In this document: one piece after another, positions 38,150 through 46,617 of the stretch
Layout of the letters: each line of letters opens with the position of its first letter
How positions within the stretch are numbered: the first letter of the stretch is position 1
The notes under the pieces: model-generated
Database searches by the model: none
The model's input: the letters and a program-made list of their open reading frames with translations, nothing else
Told to the model about the DNA's origin: nothing
Translations under genes and position numbers: made by a program
Origin: Belnapia rosea
GTDB taxonomy: Bacteria; Pseudomonadota; Alphaproteobacteria; Acetobacterales; Acetobacteraceae
Direction: 5' to 3'
Length of the DNA: 64,000 bases
Assembly (NCBI RefSeq): GCF_900101615.1
Contig: NZ_FMZX01000014.1
Coordinates: 60,650 to 124,649, forward strand

Positions 38150-38254
38150 TCCCTGGACCTCCTTGAATAGGTGGCTAAGCATAGTCGGGGACGACCGGCA
38201 GGGGTATCCTGGCGCGGAGGAAACGCCCAAAGAAACAAACCGGGGAACGAACCC

Positions 38255-39289
38255 ATGAGCAGCCCGAATTCGCATTACGCTGCGGTCCGCGAGGAGTGGC
38301 TGGCCCGTCACCGCGAGGCGCCGGTCGATCCGGATCTGCCGATCATCGACCCGCATCATCACCTTTGGGACCGGCCCGGCTGGCGCTACCTGCTGCCGGA
38401 ACTGCTGGCGGATACCGGGCAGGGCCATACCATCATCGCCACCGTCTTCGTGCAGTGCCGCGCGATGCACCGTGCCGACGGGCCGGAGGCGATGCAGCCG
38501 ATCGGCGAGACGGAATTCGCCAATGGCGTCGCGGCCATGAGCGCAAGCGGGCTCTACGGCCCGATCCGCGCCTGCGCCGGCATCGTCAGCCATGCCAACC
38601 TGACGCTCGGCGCGGCGGTGCGGCCGGTGCTCGAGGCGCATATCGCGGCCGGCAACGGACGCTTCCGCGGCATCCGCCACATCACGAGCTGGGACGAGGA
38701 TGAGTCACTCATCACCCCGGGCTATGCCACGCCGCGCGATATCCTCTACCGGGAGGAGTTCCGCGCCGGCTTCGCCCAGCTTGCACCGCTCGGTCTCAGC
38801 TTCGATGCCTGGCTCTATCATCCACAAATTCCGGATTTGACCGCACTCGCCCGCGCCTTCCCGGAAACGCCGATCGTGCTGGATCATGTCGGCGGGCCGC
38901 TTGGCATCAAGGCCTATGCCGGGAAACGGGATGCGGTCTTCGCCGAGTGGCGGGCGGCCATGGCAGAACTGGCCACCTGCCCGAATGTCTCGGTCAAGCT
39001 TGGTGGCCTTGGCATGCGCATCAACGGTTTCGGCTTCGAGGAGCGAGTGGAGCCGCCGGACTCCGATACGCTCGCGGCAGCCTGGAAGCCCTATATCAAC
39101 AGCACCATTGAACTGTTCGGCGCGGCACGCTGCATGTTCGAGAGCAACTTCCCGGTGGACAAGGGCAGCTACAGCTACGGTGTCTTCTGGAACGCCTGCA
39201 AGAAGCTCGCGGCCGGCGCCTCCGCCGAGGAGCGCCACGCGCTCTTCAGCGGGACGGCCAGCCGCTTCTACCGGCTCGGCCTCGCATAG
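38255..39289 (+). CDS. Amidohydrolase family 2 protein (lactonase/decarboxylase type)
   Basis: 344 residues. TIM-barrel metal hydrolase: metal-binding HxH in IIDPHHHLWDRPG near residue 36, a middle-strand His in RGIRHITSWDED, VLDHVGG, and MFESNFPVDK near the C-terminus. This set is typical of the amidohydrolase_2 family, which includes 2-pyrone-4,6-dicarboxylate lactonase and aromatic decarboxylases. The last 22 nt overlap the end of the ThDP enzyme on the other strand. Confidence 0.87.
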   Translation: MSSPNSHYAAVREEWLARHREAPVDPDLPIIDPHHHLWDRPGWRYLLPELLADTGQGHTIIATVFVQCRAMHRADGPEAMQPIGETEFANGVAAMSASGLYGPIRACAGIVSHANLTLGAAVRPVLEAHIAAGNGRFRGIRHITSWDEDESLITPGYATPRDILYREEFRAGFAQLAPLGLSFDAWLYHPQIPDLTALARAFPETPIVLDHVGGPLGIKAYAGKRDAVFAEWRAAMAELATCPNVSVKLGGLGMRINGFGFEERVEPPDSDTLAAAWKPYINSTIELFGAARCMFESNFPVDKGSYSYGVFWNACKKLAAGASAEERHALFSGTASRFYRLGLA

Positions 39290-40944
39290 ATGCCCATGCC
39301 GTTATAGGGCGCATAGGGTGGGAAGGCGCCGATCGCGGCCATGTCCACCTCGATCAGCGAGGGGCCGGGCGTGGCCACGGCCCGTTCCACCACGCCGGCC
39401 AGCTCGCCGATGGACGAAACCTTGAAGCCGGGCAGGCCGGCGACGGCAGCCAAGGCCTGGAAATCCGGCCCCTGCAGGTCGCCGAAGAACATGCGGCCAT
39501 CCTGCAACGCGCCCTGGATATGCTTGATGACGCCATAGCCGCGGTCGTTCATCACCATGACGATCAGCTCCGCGCGCTCCTGCACCGCGGTCCAGAGCTC
39601 GGTCTGGTTCAGTGCGAAGCCGCCATCGCCGACCATGGCGATGGTCTTGCGGCTCCCTCCCGCCATCGCCGCGCCAATGCCGAGCGGCAGGCCGGGACCA
39701 ATGGCGGCGCTCACCGGATGCACTGCGTCGCGCGGGCCATAGACCGGGAAGATGCGGTTGCCCCAGGAGGAATTGCTGAGGGTGACGTCACGCACGAAGA
39801 GCGCGTCGCGCGGCAGGGCACCGCGCAGCGCCGCCGGGAACTCGGCATAGGGGCCGAGTGTATCGCGGTAATCGGCCGTGGCACGGCGGCGCATCTCGGC
39901 GAAGTCCGCGGCGAAGCCCGGATCGATGGCGATGCGTCCGGCCAGCCGCTCCGCCAACCCGGCCATCACCAGCGCCGCATCGCCGCAGATGAAGGCGGTG
40001 CTGGGATAGGTACGGCCATTGGCGCGCGGGTCGGTATCGGCATGGATCAGCGTCTTCGGGAGCTGCAGCGAGAAGTCCATCGTCTCGTGCCCGCGCAGCC
40101 GGCTGCCGACGACCAGCATGGCATCCACCGTGCCGTAGAATTCCTGCACCCGGGGCGAGCCATTGCCATGCATCCCGCCGAGGGTCATCGGATGATCCTC
40201 GGGGACGATCCCCCGCCCGTTCCAGGAGGAGACCGCGCCGAAGCCGAGCTCCATCAGCCGCATCGCCTCGGCGCCGGCCCCCTTAGCGCCGTTGCCGAGC
40301 CAGAGCATGGGCCGCCGCGCCGCGGCGAGGATCGCGGCCGCCTCGTCCAGCGCGGCCGGATCGGGCGGCAGGGCGGGCGGGACGGGTAGGACCAGCCGGT
40401 CCAGCTCCGCCGGGCGCGGGATGGCGGTGCGCTGGATGTCGATCGGGATCTCGATGCTGACCGGGCCCATGGGCGGCGTCAGCGCCAGCGCCGCGGCACG
40501 GGTCAGCACGCCGAGCGCCTCCGCCGCCGAGCGGATGCGGAAGGCGGATTTGGAGACGGCGGCCAGCATCGCCGTCTGGCCCGGCACGTCATGCACCGTG
40601 CCCATGTCGCGGTCGATATATTTGGTCGCGGTCTGGCCAGTGATATGCAGCACCGGCGAGCCGGCGAACCGGGCTTCGACCAGGCCGGGCACCGTGTTGG
40701 CCGCGCCGGGGCCGGTCGAGGAGAAGACCACGCCGAGATGGCCGGATGCGCGCGCATAGGCATCCGCCATATGCCCCGCCCCCATCTCGCCGCGCGCCAT
40801 GATGTAGCGGATGGCATTGCGTCGGCCGATGCCGTCCAGCATCGGGATGTTGTGCACCGAGACGATGCCGAAGCAGGTGGTGACGCCGATGCGCGCCAGG
40901 AATTCGGCGACGAGGTCGCCGACATTGTAGGGGCTTTCCGCCAT
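39268..40944 (-). CDS. Thiamine diphosphate enzyme, acetolactate synthase-like
   Basis: 558 residues. Three-domain ThDP enzyme: N-terminal PYR domain with catalytic Glu53 in ARGEMGAGHMADAYARA, central domain about 190-320, C-terminal PP domain with GDGGF...N motif (GDGGFALNQTELWTAVQ, then MVMNDRGYGVIK). Candidates are acetolactate synthase, benzoylformate decarboxylase or other 2-oxoacid decarboxylases; no regulatory subunit gene is near, which argues against biosynthetic acetolactate synthase. Last gene of a minus-strand set with the two genes upstream (gap 41 nt). Confidence 0.85.
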   Translation of the reverse strand: MAESPYNVGDLVAEFLARIGVTTCFGIVSVHNIPMLDGIGRRNAIRYIMARGEMGAGHMADAYARASGHLGVVFSSTGPGAANTVPGLVEARFAGSPVLHITGQTATKYIDRDMGTVHDVPGQTAMLAAVSKSAFRIRSAAEALGVLTRAAALALTPPMGPVSIEIPIDIQRTAIPRPAELDRLVLPVPPALPPDPAALDEAAAILAAARRPMLWLGNGAKGAGAEAMRLMELGFGAVSSWNGRGIVPEDHPMTLGGMHGNGSPRVQEFYGTVDAMLVVGSRLRGHETMDFSLQLPKTLIHADTDPRANGRTYPSTAFICGDAALVMAGLAERLAGRIAIDPGFAADFAEMRRRATADYRDTLGPYAEFPAALRGALPRDALFVRDVTLSNSSWGNRIFPVYGPRDAVHPVSAAIGPGLPLGIGAAMAGGSRKTIAMVGDGGFALNQTELWTAVQERAELIVMVMNDRGYGVIKHIQGALQDGRMFFGDLQGPDFQALAAVAGLPGFKVSSIGELAGVVERAVATPGPSLIEVDMAAIGAFPPYAPYNGMGIYARPSR

Positions 40945-40985
40945 GGCTGCTTCCCGCTTCCTCTCCGAAGCGGGAAGTCTGCCAG

Positions 40986-42566
40986 CTAATGCTGGGGGAG
41001 GAAACGCAGCCCGCTCGCCCGCGCGGCATTCACCACCAGGGCCGCGATCCGCCCGCCCGCGTCACGCTCCAGCACTGCATCGACCCAGCCTTGGAACAAG
41101 GTGCCGGGCGTGCGGATGCGGATGGCATCGCCCGCGACCGGCTCCAGCGGCCACGGTCCGGCGACAGTCAGCGGGCCGCGCACCTGCACCGCCAGCCCGC
41201 CCTCCTGCGGCGCGATGGTCCAGGTGGCGCCGAGCTCCTCGCAATGCCAAGTCCCTTCCAGCCCGGCGGGCAGGCTGGCCTCCGCTGGCGCGCGACGGAA
41301 GCGGGTCCGCGTACCGGCATCGGTCTCGAGGATGAGGCTGTCACCCTCCGGCAGGCCGACGGTGAAGGGAAAGACGCCGCGCTGGGCAACGAGCCGGCCG
41401 TCCTCGGTCGGAGCGAGGGGGAAGGGCACGCCATGCTGCGTGGCGGTCGGGCCTTCGGCGAATTCCACCGTGGCGCCGCTCTCCGGTGCGACCCAGCGGC
41501 CGAACAGGCCATCGAGGCGAGGCATGGGCGGCACGGGGTGGAGGCCGGGCGTACCCTCCAGCGCCGCGTCCAGCAGGCGGTGGGCGAGGGCATGGGTGTC
41601 GATCCCGCCATGATTGGCGATGGCGATGACCGTCATGTCCCGCTCCGGCACGCGGAGGAAGCAGGTCTTAAAGCCGGGCCAGAGCCCGCCGTGGTCGACA
41701 GTGCGAAAGCCACGATAGGTCGTGACCTCCAGCCCGCGGGCGTAGAGGTTCGGCTGGCCATTGGCGAAGGGCAGGGGGGCCACCAGCGCCTCGGCCAGGC
41801 CGGGGACGCGCCCGGTGGTGAAGTTGCGATCCCACAGCGCCAGATCCTCGACGCAGGAGACGAGGCCGCCCTCGCCCCCGAGGGGGAAGCCGTGCAACGC
41901 GCGGACGAAGCCTTCGCCCTGTGGCAGGTAGCCGGTGGCGAGGCCGGGCACGACCTCCGTCACGCTCGGCGTGTGCCGGGTCCGCGTCATCCCGAGCGGG
42001 GTGAAGATGCGACGGGCGAGAAAATCCCCGAGCGCCTCGCCGCTCACCGCCTCGACGATGCGGCCGAGCAGGAGGAAGCCGGTATTCGAGTAGCGGAAGC
42101 GGGTGCCGGGGGTGAAGTTGAGGCCGCGCTGCCGTCCGATGGCGGCCAGCAGCTCCTCGGTGCGCCAGGGCTGGGAGAGGTCGGCGCCGCCAAGGCGCAT
42201 CAGCTCCAGCATGTCCCTGAGGCCGGAGACGTTGTGCATGAGCTGGTCGATGCTGATGCGGGTGCCGAGATCCGGCAGTTCCGGTAGGTGGTCGTGGATG
42301 GAATCCTCGACCGAGAGCCGGCCCTCGGCTGCCAGCAGCAGGATGGCGGCGCAGGTGAATTGCTTGCTGACCGAGGCGATGCGGAAGCAGGTCTCCAGCC
42401 CGATCGGGACGCCGAGCTCGAGGCTGGCGAGGCCGGCGCTCTCATGCAGCGCCAGCGTGCCCTCCCGCACCAGGCCGAGTGTGGCGCCGGGCGAGTCCGG
42501 ACGGTCCCAGGGTGCCAGCAGGCGGCGGGCCTGGCGGCGCAAGGCGATGTCGTCGAGCGCAGCCAT
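40986..42566 (-). CDS. Serine hydrolase resembling D-aminopeptidase
   Basis: 526 residues. Penicillin-binding/class C beta-lactamase fold with S65-V-S-K68 and Y159-S-N; HGG near residue 335. The strings RIASVSKQFTCAAILL and MHNVSGLRDMLEL, and two further C-terminal beta domains (about 350-526), match the 520-residue D-aminopeptidase of Ochrobactrum anthropi, which removes N-terminal D-amino acids. No signal peptide, so cytoplasmic. Shares one base with the upstream stop (TGATG). Confidence 0.82.
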   Translation of the reverse strand: MAALDDIALRRQARRLLAPWDRPDSPGATLGLVREGTLALHESAGLASLELGVPIGLETCFRIASVSKQFTCAAILLLAAEGRLSVEDSIHDHLPELPDLGTRISIDQLMHNVSGLRDMLELMRLGGADLSQPWRTEELLAAIGRQRGLNFTPGTRFRYSNTGFLLLGRIVEAVSGEALGDFLARRIFTPLGMTRTRHTPSVTEVVPGLATGYLPQGEGFVRALHGFPLGGEGGLVSCVEDLALWDRNFTTGRVPGLAEALVAPLPFANGQPNLYARGLEVTTYRGFRTVDHGGLWPGFKTCFLRVPERDMTVIAIANHGGIDTHALAHRLLDAALEGTPGLHPVPPMPRLDGLFGRWVAPESGATVEFAEGPTATQHGVPFPLAPTEDGRLVAQRGVFPFTVGLPEGDSLILETDAGTRTRFRRAPAEASLPAGLEGTWHCEELGATWTIAPQEGGLAVQVRGPLTVAGPWPLEPVAGDAIRIRTPGTLFQGWVDAVLERDAGGRIAALVVNAARASGLRFLPQH

Positions 42567-43540
42567 CAGTGCAGCCGCGGCGGCTTGAGGAAGGCGCGGC
42601 GGTCGATCGAGGTGACCGAGAGGTCGCGGGGTGCCGCCTCCCGCGAGATGGTCAGCGGCACGCGGGTGCCGGCATTGCCGCAGGCCCAGATCGCGCGCCA
42701 AAGGCCGGCGAGGTCGGAAACCTTCTGCCCGCCTACGGCCAACAGCCGGTCCCCCTCCTGCAGCCCCGCCTTCTGCGCCGGCCCGTTCCGGGCGGTGGAG
42801 GAGACCAGGACGCCGTCCTCGTCCTCCCCGGCATAGAGGCCGAGCCAGGGGCGGGCGGGGCGATTGGGCCGGCCGTAATTCAGCAGGTCGTCCAGCACGG
42901 GCGGCAGCAGGCTGGCCGGCACCACCATGTTGAGATCGACCCGCCGCCCCTTGCCGTCCTGCTGCTGCATGACGAGGGAGCCGATGCCCATCAGCTTGCC
43001 GTCACCGCCGATCAGCCCCGCGCCGCCCCAGGAGGGATGCGCCGGCGCGGTGAAGAGCGCCTCCTCCAGCATGTATTCCCAGTAGCCGGCAAATTCCTGG
43101 CGGGCAGCGATGGTGCAGCGGAGCGCATGGCCACGGCCGCCTGCGCTGGCCAGCACTGCCACATCGCCCGGCCGTGGCGCCTCTCCGGTTTCGAGCGGCA
43201 GGGCGGGCAGGTCGAGCCGCCCGAGGGCCTGGATCAGCCCGAAGCCGGTCTCGAAATCATGGGCCAGAGCATGGCCGGGGATGGCGCGGCCATCATGCGT
43301 CGTCAGCCAGATGCTCTCCGCCTCGGTGACGATATAGCCGATGGTGGCGATCAGCCCGTCAGGGCGAATCACCACGCCGCTGCCCACCCGCTCGGTGCCG
43401 AGGGTCTGGGCGGTGAAGGCATCAGCTGGCACCAGCGCCTTCACCCCGACCACCGAGCGCAGCGCCTGATCCAGGTCGAAATCATGATCGGCCGGATCCG
43501 GCTGCAGTTCCGGCGGGATCGCCCATTCGCTGGATGCCAT
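42566..43540 (-). CDS. Trypsin-fold/PDZ protein lacking the catalytic triad
   Basis: 324 residues. HtrA-like layout: degenerate trypsin domain (about 25-215) and PDZ domain (about 232-300, LGLYAGEDEDGVLVSS...GLQEGDRLLAVGG). Aligning by eye with DegP, the catalytic His is Tyr69 (TIGYIV), the Asp is Gly99 (DFETGFGLIQ) and the Ser is Gly172 (SWGGAGLIGGDGKLMGI). It has no signal peptide. So it is probably a non-catalytic binding protein. GGAAGG precedes the ATG. Coupled to the D-aminopeptidase-like gene. Confidence 0.82.
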   Translation of the reverse strand: MASSEWAIPPELQPDPADHDFDLDQALRSVVGVKALVPADAFTAQTLGTERVGSGVVIRPDGLIATIGYIVTEAESIWLTTHDGRAIPGHALAHDFETGFGLIQALGRLDLPALPLETGEAPRPGDVAVLASAGGRGHALRCTIAARQEFAGYWEYMLEEALFTAPAHPSWGGAGLIGGDGKLMGIGSLVMQQQDGKGRRVDLNMVVPASLLPPVLDDLLNYGRPNRPARPWLGLYAGEDEDGVLVSSTARNGPAQKAGLQEGDRLLAVGGQKVSDLAGLWRAIWACGNAGTRVPLTISREAAPRDLSVTSIDRRAFLKPPRLH

Positions 43541-43668
43541 GCAAGCCTTCCGTTCCGGTGAGTAGTCCTGGGTGCCGACCAATATCGGCAGTCGAGGGCA
43601 CTTCGCCAACGCGCGAGATGCGATCCGCGGCAATCCGATGACGGCAGGGCTGGTCGCCACGCTGGTGG

Positions 43669-43683
43669 TGTTATATTGTAACA
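43669..43683. promoter_or_regulatory. Zur-like operator upstream of znuA
   Basis: TGTTATATTGTAACA: arms TGTTA and TAACA are perfect inverted repeats around an A/T centre, matching alphaproteobacterial Zur boxes. It ends 2 nt before the start codon, so a bound repressor would cover the start region. Confidence 0.65.
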
Positions 43684-43685
43684 TC

Positions 43686-44573
43686 ATGTTTGCCCCCCGA
43701 CGCGCCCTCCTGGCCTCGCCCGCCCTGCTCCTGCCGCGACTCGCCTCGGCCCAGGCCCGGCCAGTGGTGGTCGCCTCATTTTCCATCCTGGGCGACATGG
43801 TCCGGCAGCTGGCCGGGGATGCGGTGGAACTCCGTGTGCTGGCCGGACCGGAGACGGATGCGCATCTCTTCCAACCACGGCCCTCTGAGGCGCGGGCGAT
43901 CGAGGGCGCGGCGCTCGTCATTCGCAACGGGATTGGCTTCGAACCCTGGCTGGACCGCCTGTTGCGCAGCACCAACTATCGCGGCGCCCTGGTGACGGCG
44001 AGCGATGGCATCACGCTCCGCCCGGCGGAATCGGGCCACAACCATGGGTCCGACCCGCATGCCTGGCAGGATGTGCGGCTGGCCCGCGCCTATGCCGCCG
44101 GGATCGCCCGCGGGCTTGGCGCCATCCTGCCTGCCGCCGCGGTTCGGGCCGGCGAGTACGACGCCCGTCTGGCCGCGCTTGACGCCTGGGTGGCCGGCGA
44201 GATCGGCCGTGTGCCGCCGGAGCGGCGAGTGGTCGTCACCAGCCATGATGCCTTCGGCTATTTCGCCGCCCGCTATGGCGTGCGGATGCTGGCGCCCCAG
44301 GGCGTGGCACCCAATGCCCAGCCTTCGGCGGCCCAGGTCGCGGCACTGATCCGGCAGCTCCGGGCGGAGCGTGTCTCGGCCGTCTTCATCGAGGGGCTTG
44401 GCAGCCAGGCGGTCATGGAGCGGCTGGCGCGGGATGCCGGCGTCACCGTCCGTGGCCGGCTCTATGCTGACACCCTCTCGCCGCCCGGTGGCCCGGCACC
44501 GAGTTACGAGGCCATGATGCGGCACAATCTCGGCCTGCTGGTCCCGGCGATGCTGGGGGCAACCGCACCCTGA
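43686..44573 (+). CDS. znuA: Zinc ABC transporter substrate-binding protein
   Basis: 295 residues. Signal peptide (RRALLASPALLLPRLASAQA), then the cluster A-I metal receptor fold. Likely Zn ligands are His60 (ETDAHLF), His125 (DPHAW) and His187 (TSHDAFGY), with an acidic residue in LYADTLS. Only a short His loop (GHNHG) is present. znuB and znuC are absent here, so it must dock with a transporter encoded elsewhere. The ATG at 43686 is preferred since it starts the signal peptide directly after the Zur-like operator. Confidence 0.88.
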   Translation: MFAPRRALLASPALLLPRLASAQARPVVVASFSILGDMVRQLAGDAVELRVLAGPETDAHLFQPRPSEARAIEGAALVIRNGIGFEPWLDRLLRSTNYRGALVTASDGITLRPAESGHNHGSDPHAWQDVRLARAYAAGIARGLGAILPAAAVRAGEYDARLAALDAWVAGEIGRVPPERRVVVTSHDAFGYFAARYGVRMLAPQGVAPNAQPSAAQVAALIRQLRAERVSAVFIEGLGSQAVMERLARDAGVTVRGRLYADTLSPPGGPAPSYEAMMRHNLGLLVPAMLGATAP

Positions 44574-44592
44574 GCCCGGGCGCTTGCGCCCC

Positions 44593-45309
44593 ATGCCTGA
44601 GCCCTTGCCGCCCGACTGGATCGATCCGCCCGACCTCGCCACCGCCCGTGCCGCCCAGGTTGCCCTCGCGGCCCGGGTGGTGACGGAGGATTCGTTCGGC
44701 CCGGTGCGGCTGATCGGCGGCGTCGACATCAGCAACACTCGATTCGACCCGGAAAACCTCGTCTTCGCTGCCGTGGTGGTGCTGGCCTGGCCGGGGCTGG
44801 AGGTCGTGGCGAGCGCCTCCGCCGTGCGGCGGGCGACCATGCCCTATATCCCCGGCTTCCTCGGCTTCCGTGAGGTACCGGCACTGCTCGAAGCCTGGGC
44901 GAAGCTGCGGGAGACGCCGGATCTCGTGCTGGTGGATGGGCATGGCATCGCCCATCCGCGGGGCCTCGGCATCGCTTCCCATCTCGGGGTGGTGCTGGAG
45001 GTGCCGAGCATCGGCGTCGCCAAGTCGCCCCTGGTGGGGCGACCCGAGGGGGAGCTGGGCGACTCGCCGGGGGCGGCGGTGCCACTCGCCTGGAAGGGCC
45101 GGGTGCTGGGGACGGTGCTGCGCACGCGGCGGCGCTCGAACCCGCTCTATATCTCGCCGGGCCATCGCGTCTCGCCCGCCACGGCAGTCGATTGGGTGCA
45201 GCGGTGCGGCACCGGCTACCGCCTGCCGGAGCCGACGCGCCAGGCGCATCTGGCAGCCAATGTGGCGCGGCGGGCGCATGGGGTCGCCAAGATGGGGGAG
45301 GCGGAGTAG
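44593..45309 (+). CDS. nfi: Endonuclease V
   Basis: 238 residues. DNA repair nuclease that cuts next to deaminated bases such as hypoxanthine. Active-site residues at Asp45 (IGGVDISNT), Glu94 (FLGFREVPAL) and Asp115 (LVLVDGHGIAHPRG), plus the wedge segment YIPGFLGFRE and SIGVAKS. Complete length. It starts 19 nt after the znuA stop on the same strand. The ATG at 44593 is chosen over a TTG three codons upstream. Confidence 0.94.
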   Translation: MPEPLPPDWIDPPDLATARAAQVALAARVVTEDSFGPVRLIGGVDISNTRFDPENLVFAAVVVLAWPGLEVVASASAVRRATMPYIPGFLGFREVPALLEAWAKLRETPDLVLVDGHGIAHPRGLGIASHLGVVLEVPSIGVAKSPLVGRPEGELGDSPGAAVPLAWKGRVLGTVLRTRRRSNPLYISPGHRVSPATAVDWVQRCGTGYRLPEPTRQAHLAANVARRAHGVAKMGEAE

Positions 45310-45318
45310 ATCGCGCCC

Positions 45319-45699
45319 ATGCATCGTCTCTGGCTTGCCCTGGGCGCCCTCGCCGGGCTCACCGCTGTCGGTCTCGCGGCCTGGGCCGCGCATGGCGCGC
45401 CGGCCCGGCTCGATGCGGCGCGGCTCGCCATGCTGGCGAATGGCATCCAGATGCAGGGCTGGCATGCTCTGGCCCTGCTGGCGACGGCGCTCTGGGCGGA
45501 GCGGCGGGGCGGGGTGCTGGTGCATCTCGCGGGCGCGGGCTTTGCGCTCGGGCTGATCCTCTTCTGTGGCGGCGTCTATGCGGTGGCGATCGGCGGCGTT
45601 TCGCTCGGCGCGATGGCGCCAGCGGGCGGCATCACGCTGATGGCGGCCTGGGCGTTGCTTGGCCTGTCCGCGGTCTTCAACACCCCGGGGCGGCGGTGA
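45319..45699 (+). CDS. DUF423 membrane protein
   Basis: 126 residues, four hydrophobic segments. Matches the YgdD/DUF423 pattern: LGALAGLTAVGLAAWAAHG near the N-terminus, QGWHALALL and PAGGITLMAAWALLGL. Function unknown; small inner-membrane protein. Its stop overlaps the GTG of the RNA methyltransferase (GTGA). In E. coli ygdD also sits beside rlmM, so this pairing is conserved over a great distance. Confidence 0.9.
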   Translation: MHRLWLALGALAGLTAVGLAAWAAHGAPARLDAARLAMLANGIQMQGWHALALLATALWAERRGGVLVHLAGAGFALGLILFCGGVYAVAIGGVSLGAMAPAGGITLMAAWALLGLSAVFNTPGRR

Positions 45700-46604
45700 T
45701 CGGCGCCGCCTATCTCGCAGCCGAGGGCTTCGAGGCGGAGCTGGCGGAGGAGTTGCGCCGCGCCGGCCGCAGCATCGCCGGCTGGCACGGGCGCCTCGCC
45801 CTCTCGCCCGAGCCGCCGGCGACCGTGGCCTGGGCGCTCGAGGCCTGGACTGCGCCGCAGGAGGTGCCGGCCCCCTCGGTGAAGGCGGCGGCCGACGCGC
45901 TGCGGGCGATCCAGCGCAACTGGGCGCTCTATGCCCATGGCCAGCACCGTCGCGCCGCCTTGATCGCCGAGCGGCTGCCGCCGGTGAAGGCGCGGCCGCT
46001 GCGCTTCCCTGAGGCGGCGCCAACAGCCCATCTCGGTGCCTGGACCCTGCTGTCATCGGACCGGTTGCTGCTCAGCCCGACCAAGACCAGCCCCTTCGTC
46101 AATGGCGCGGTGCAATTCGTCGAGGACCGGGAGGGACCGCCGAGCCGCGCCTATCTCAAGCTCTGGGAGGCGCTGACGCGGGCCGGACGCTGGCCGCAAC
46201 CAGGCGAGACCTGCCTCGATCTCGGGGCTTCGCCAGGGGGGTGGACCTGGGCCCTGGCCCAGCTTGGTGCGCAGGTGGTGGCGGTGGACAAGGCGCCGCT
46301 CGATCCGGCGGTAGCCGCGCTGCCCGGCGTCTCCATGCGACAGGAAAGTGCCTTCGGGCTCGACCCGCGGCAAATGCCCGCTGTCGATTGGCTGTTCAGC
46401 GACGTGATCTGCTACCCACGCCGGCTGCTCGCCCTGGTGCAGCGCTGGCTGGAGGCGGGGCGGACCCGCAACCTATGCTGCACCATCAAGTTCCAGGGCG
46501 AGACCGACCATGACGCGGCCGCCGATTTCGCCGCGATTCCTGGCGCGATGGTCTTCCACGGGGCACACAACAAGCATGAGTTGATGGTGGTGCGGCTCGG
46601 CTGA
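45696..46604 (+). CDS. RlmM-like 23S rRNA 2'-O-ribose methyltransferase
   Basis: 302 residues from a GTG at 45696 that overlaps the DUF423 stop. C-terminal FtsJ-type methyltransferase domain: PPSRAYLKLWEAL, SAM motif CLDLGASPGGWTWALAQLGA, VDKAPLDP, LFSDVICYP and IKFQGE, giving the K-D-K-E catalytic set. The N-terminal part (about 1-120) resembles the THUMP-like region of RlmM. Probably modifies the position equivalent to C2498. Shorter than E. coli RlmM (366 residues), so the exact target should stay open. Confidence 0.87.
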   Translation: MIGAAYLAAEGFEAELAEELRRAGRSIAGWHGRLALSPEPPATVAWALEAWTAPQEVPAPSVKAAADALRAIQRNWALYAHGQHRRAALIAERLPPVKARPLRFPEAAPTAHLGAWTLLSSDRLLLSPTKTSPFVNGAVQFVEDREGPPSRAYLKLWEALTRAGRWPQPGETCLDLGASPGGWTWALAQLGAQVVAVDKAPLDPAVAALPGVSMRQESAFGLDPRQMPAVDWLFSDVICYPRRLLALVQRWLEAGRTRNLCCTIKFQGETDHDAAADFAAIPGAMVFHGAHNKHELMVVRLG

Positions 46605-46617
46605 GCTGGCACGCCGG

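Noticed and set aside
37007..38680. Longer 557-residue version of the CoA-transferase
   Set aside because: The extra N-terminal part is antisense of the amidohydrolase gene, and AAGGAGG before 38149 sets the start.
39268..40944. Oxalyl-CoA decarboxylase paired with the CoA-transferase
   Set aside because: The ThDP enzyme lacks the sequence features of oxalyl-CoA decarboxylase, and the two genes are not in one operon.
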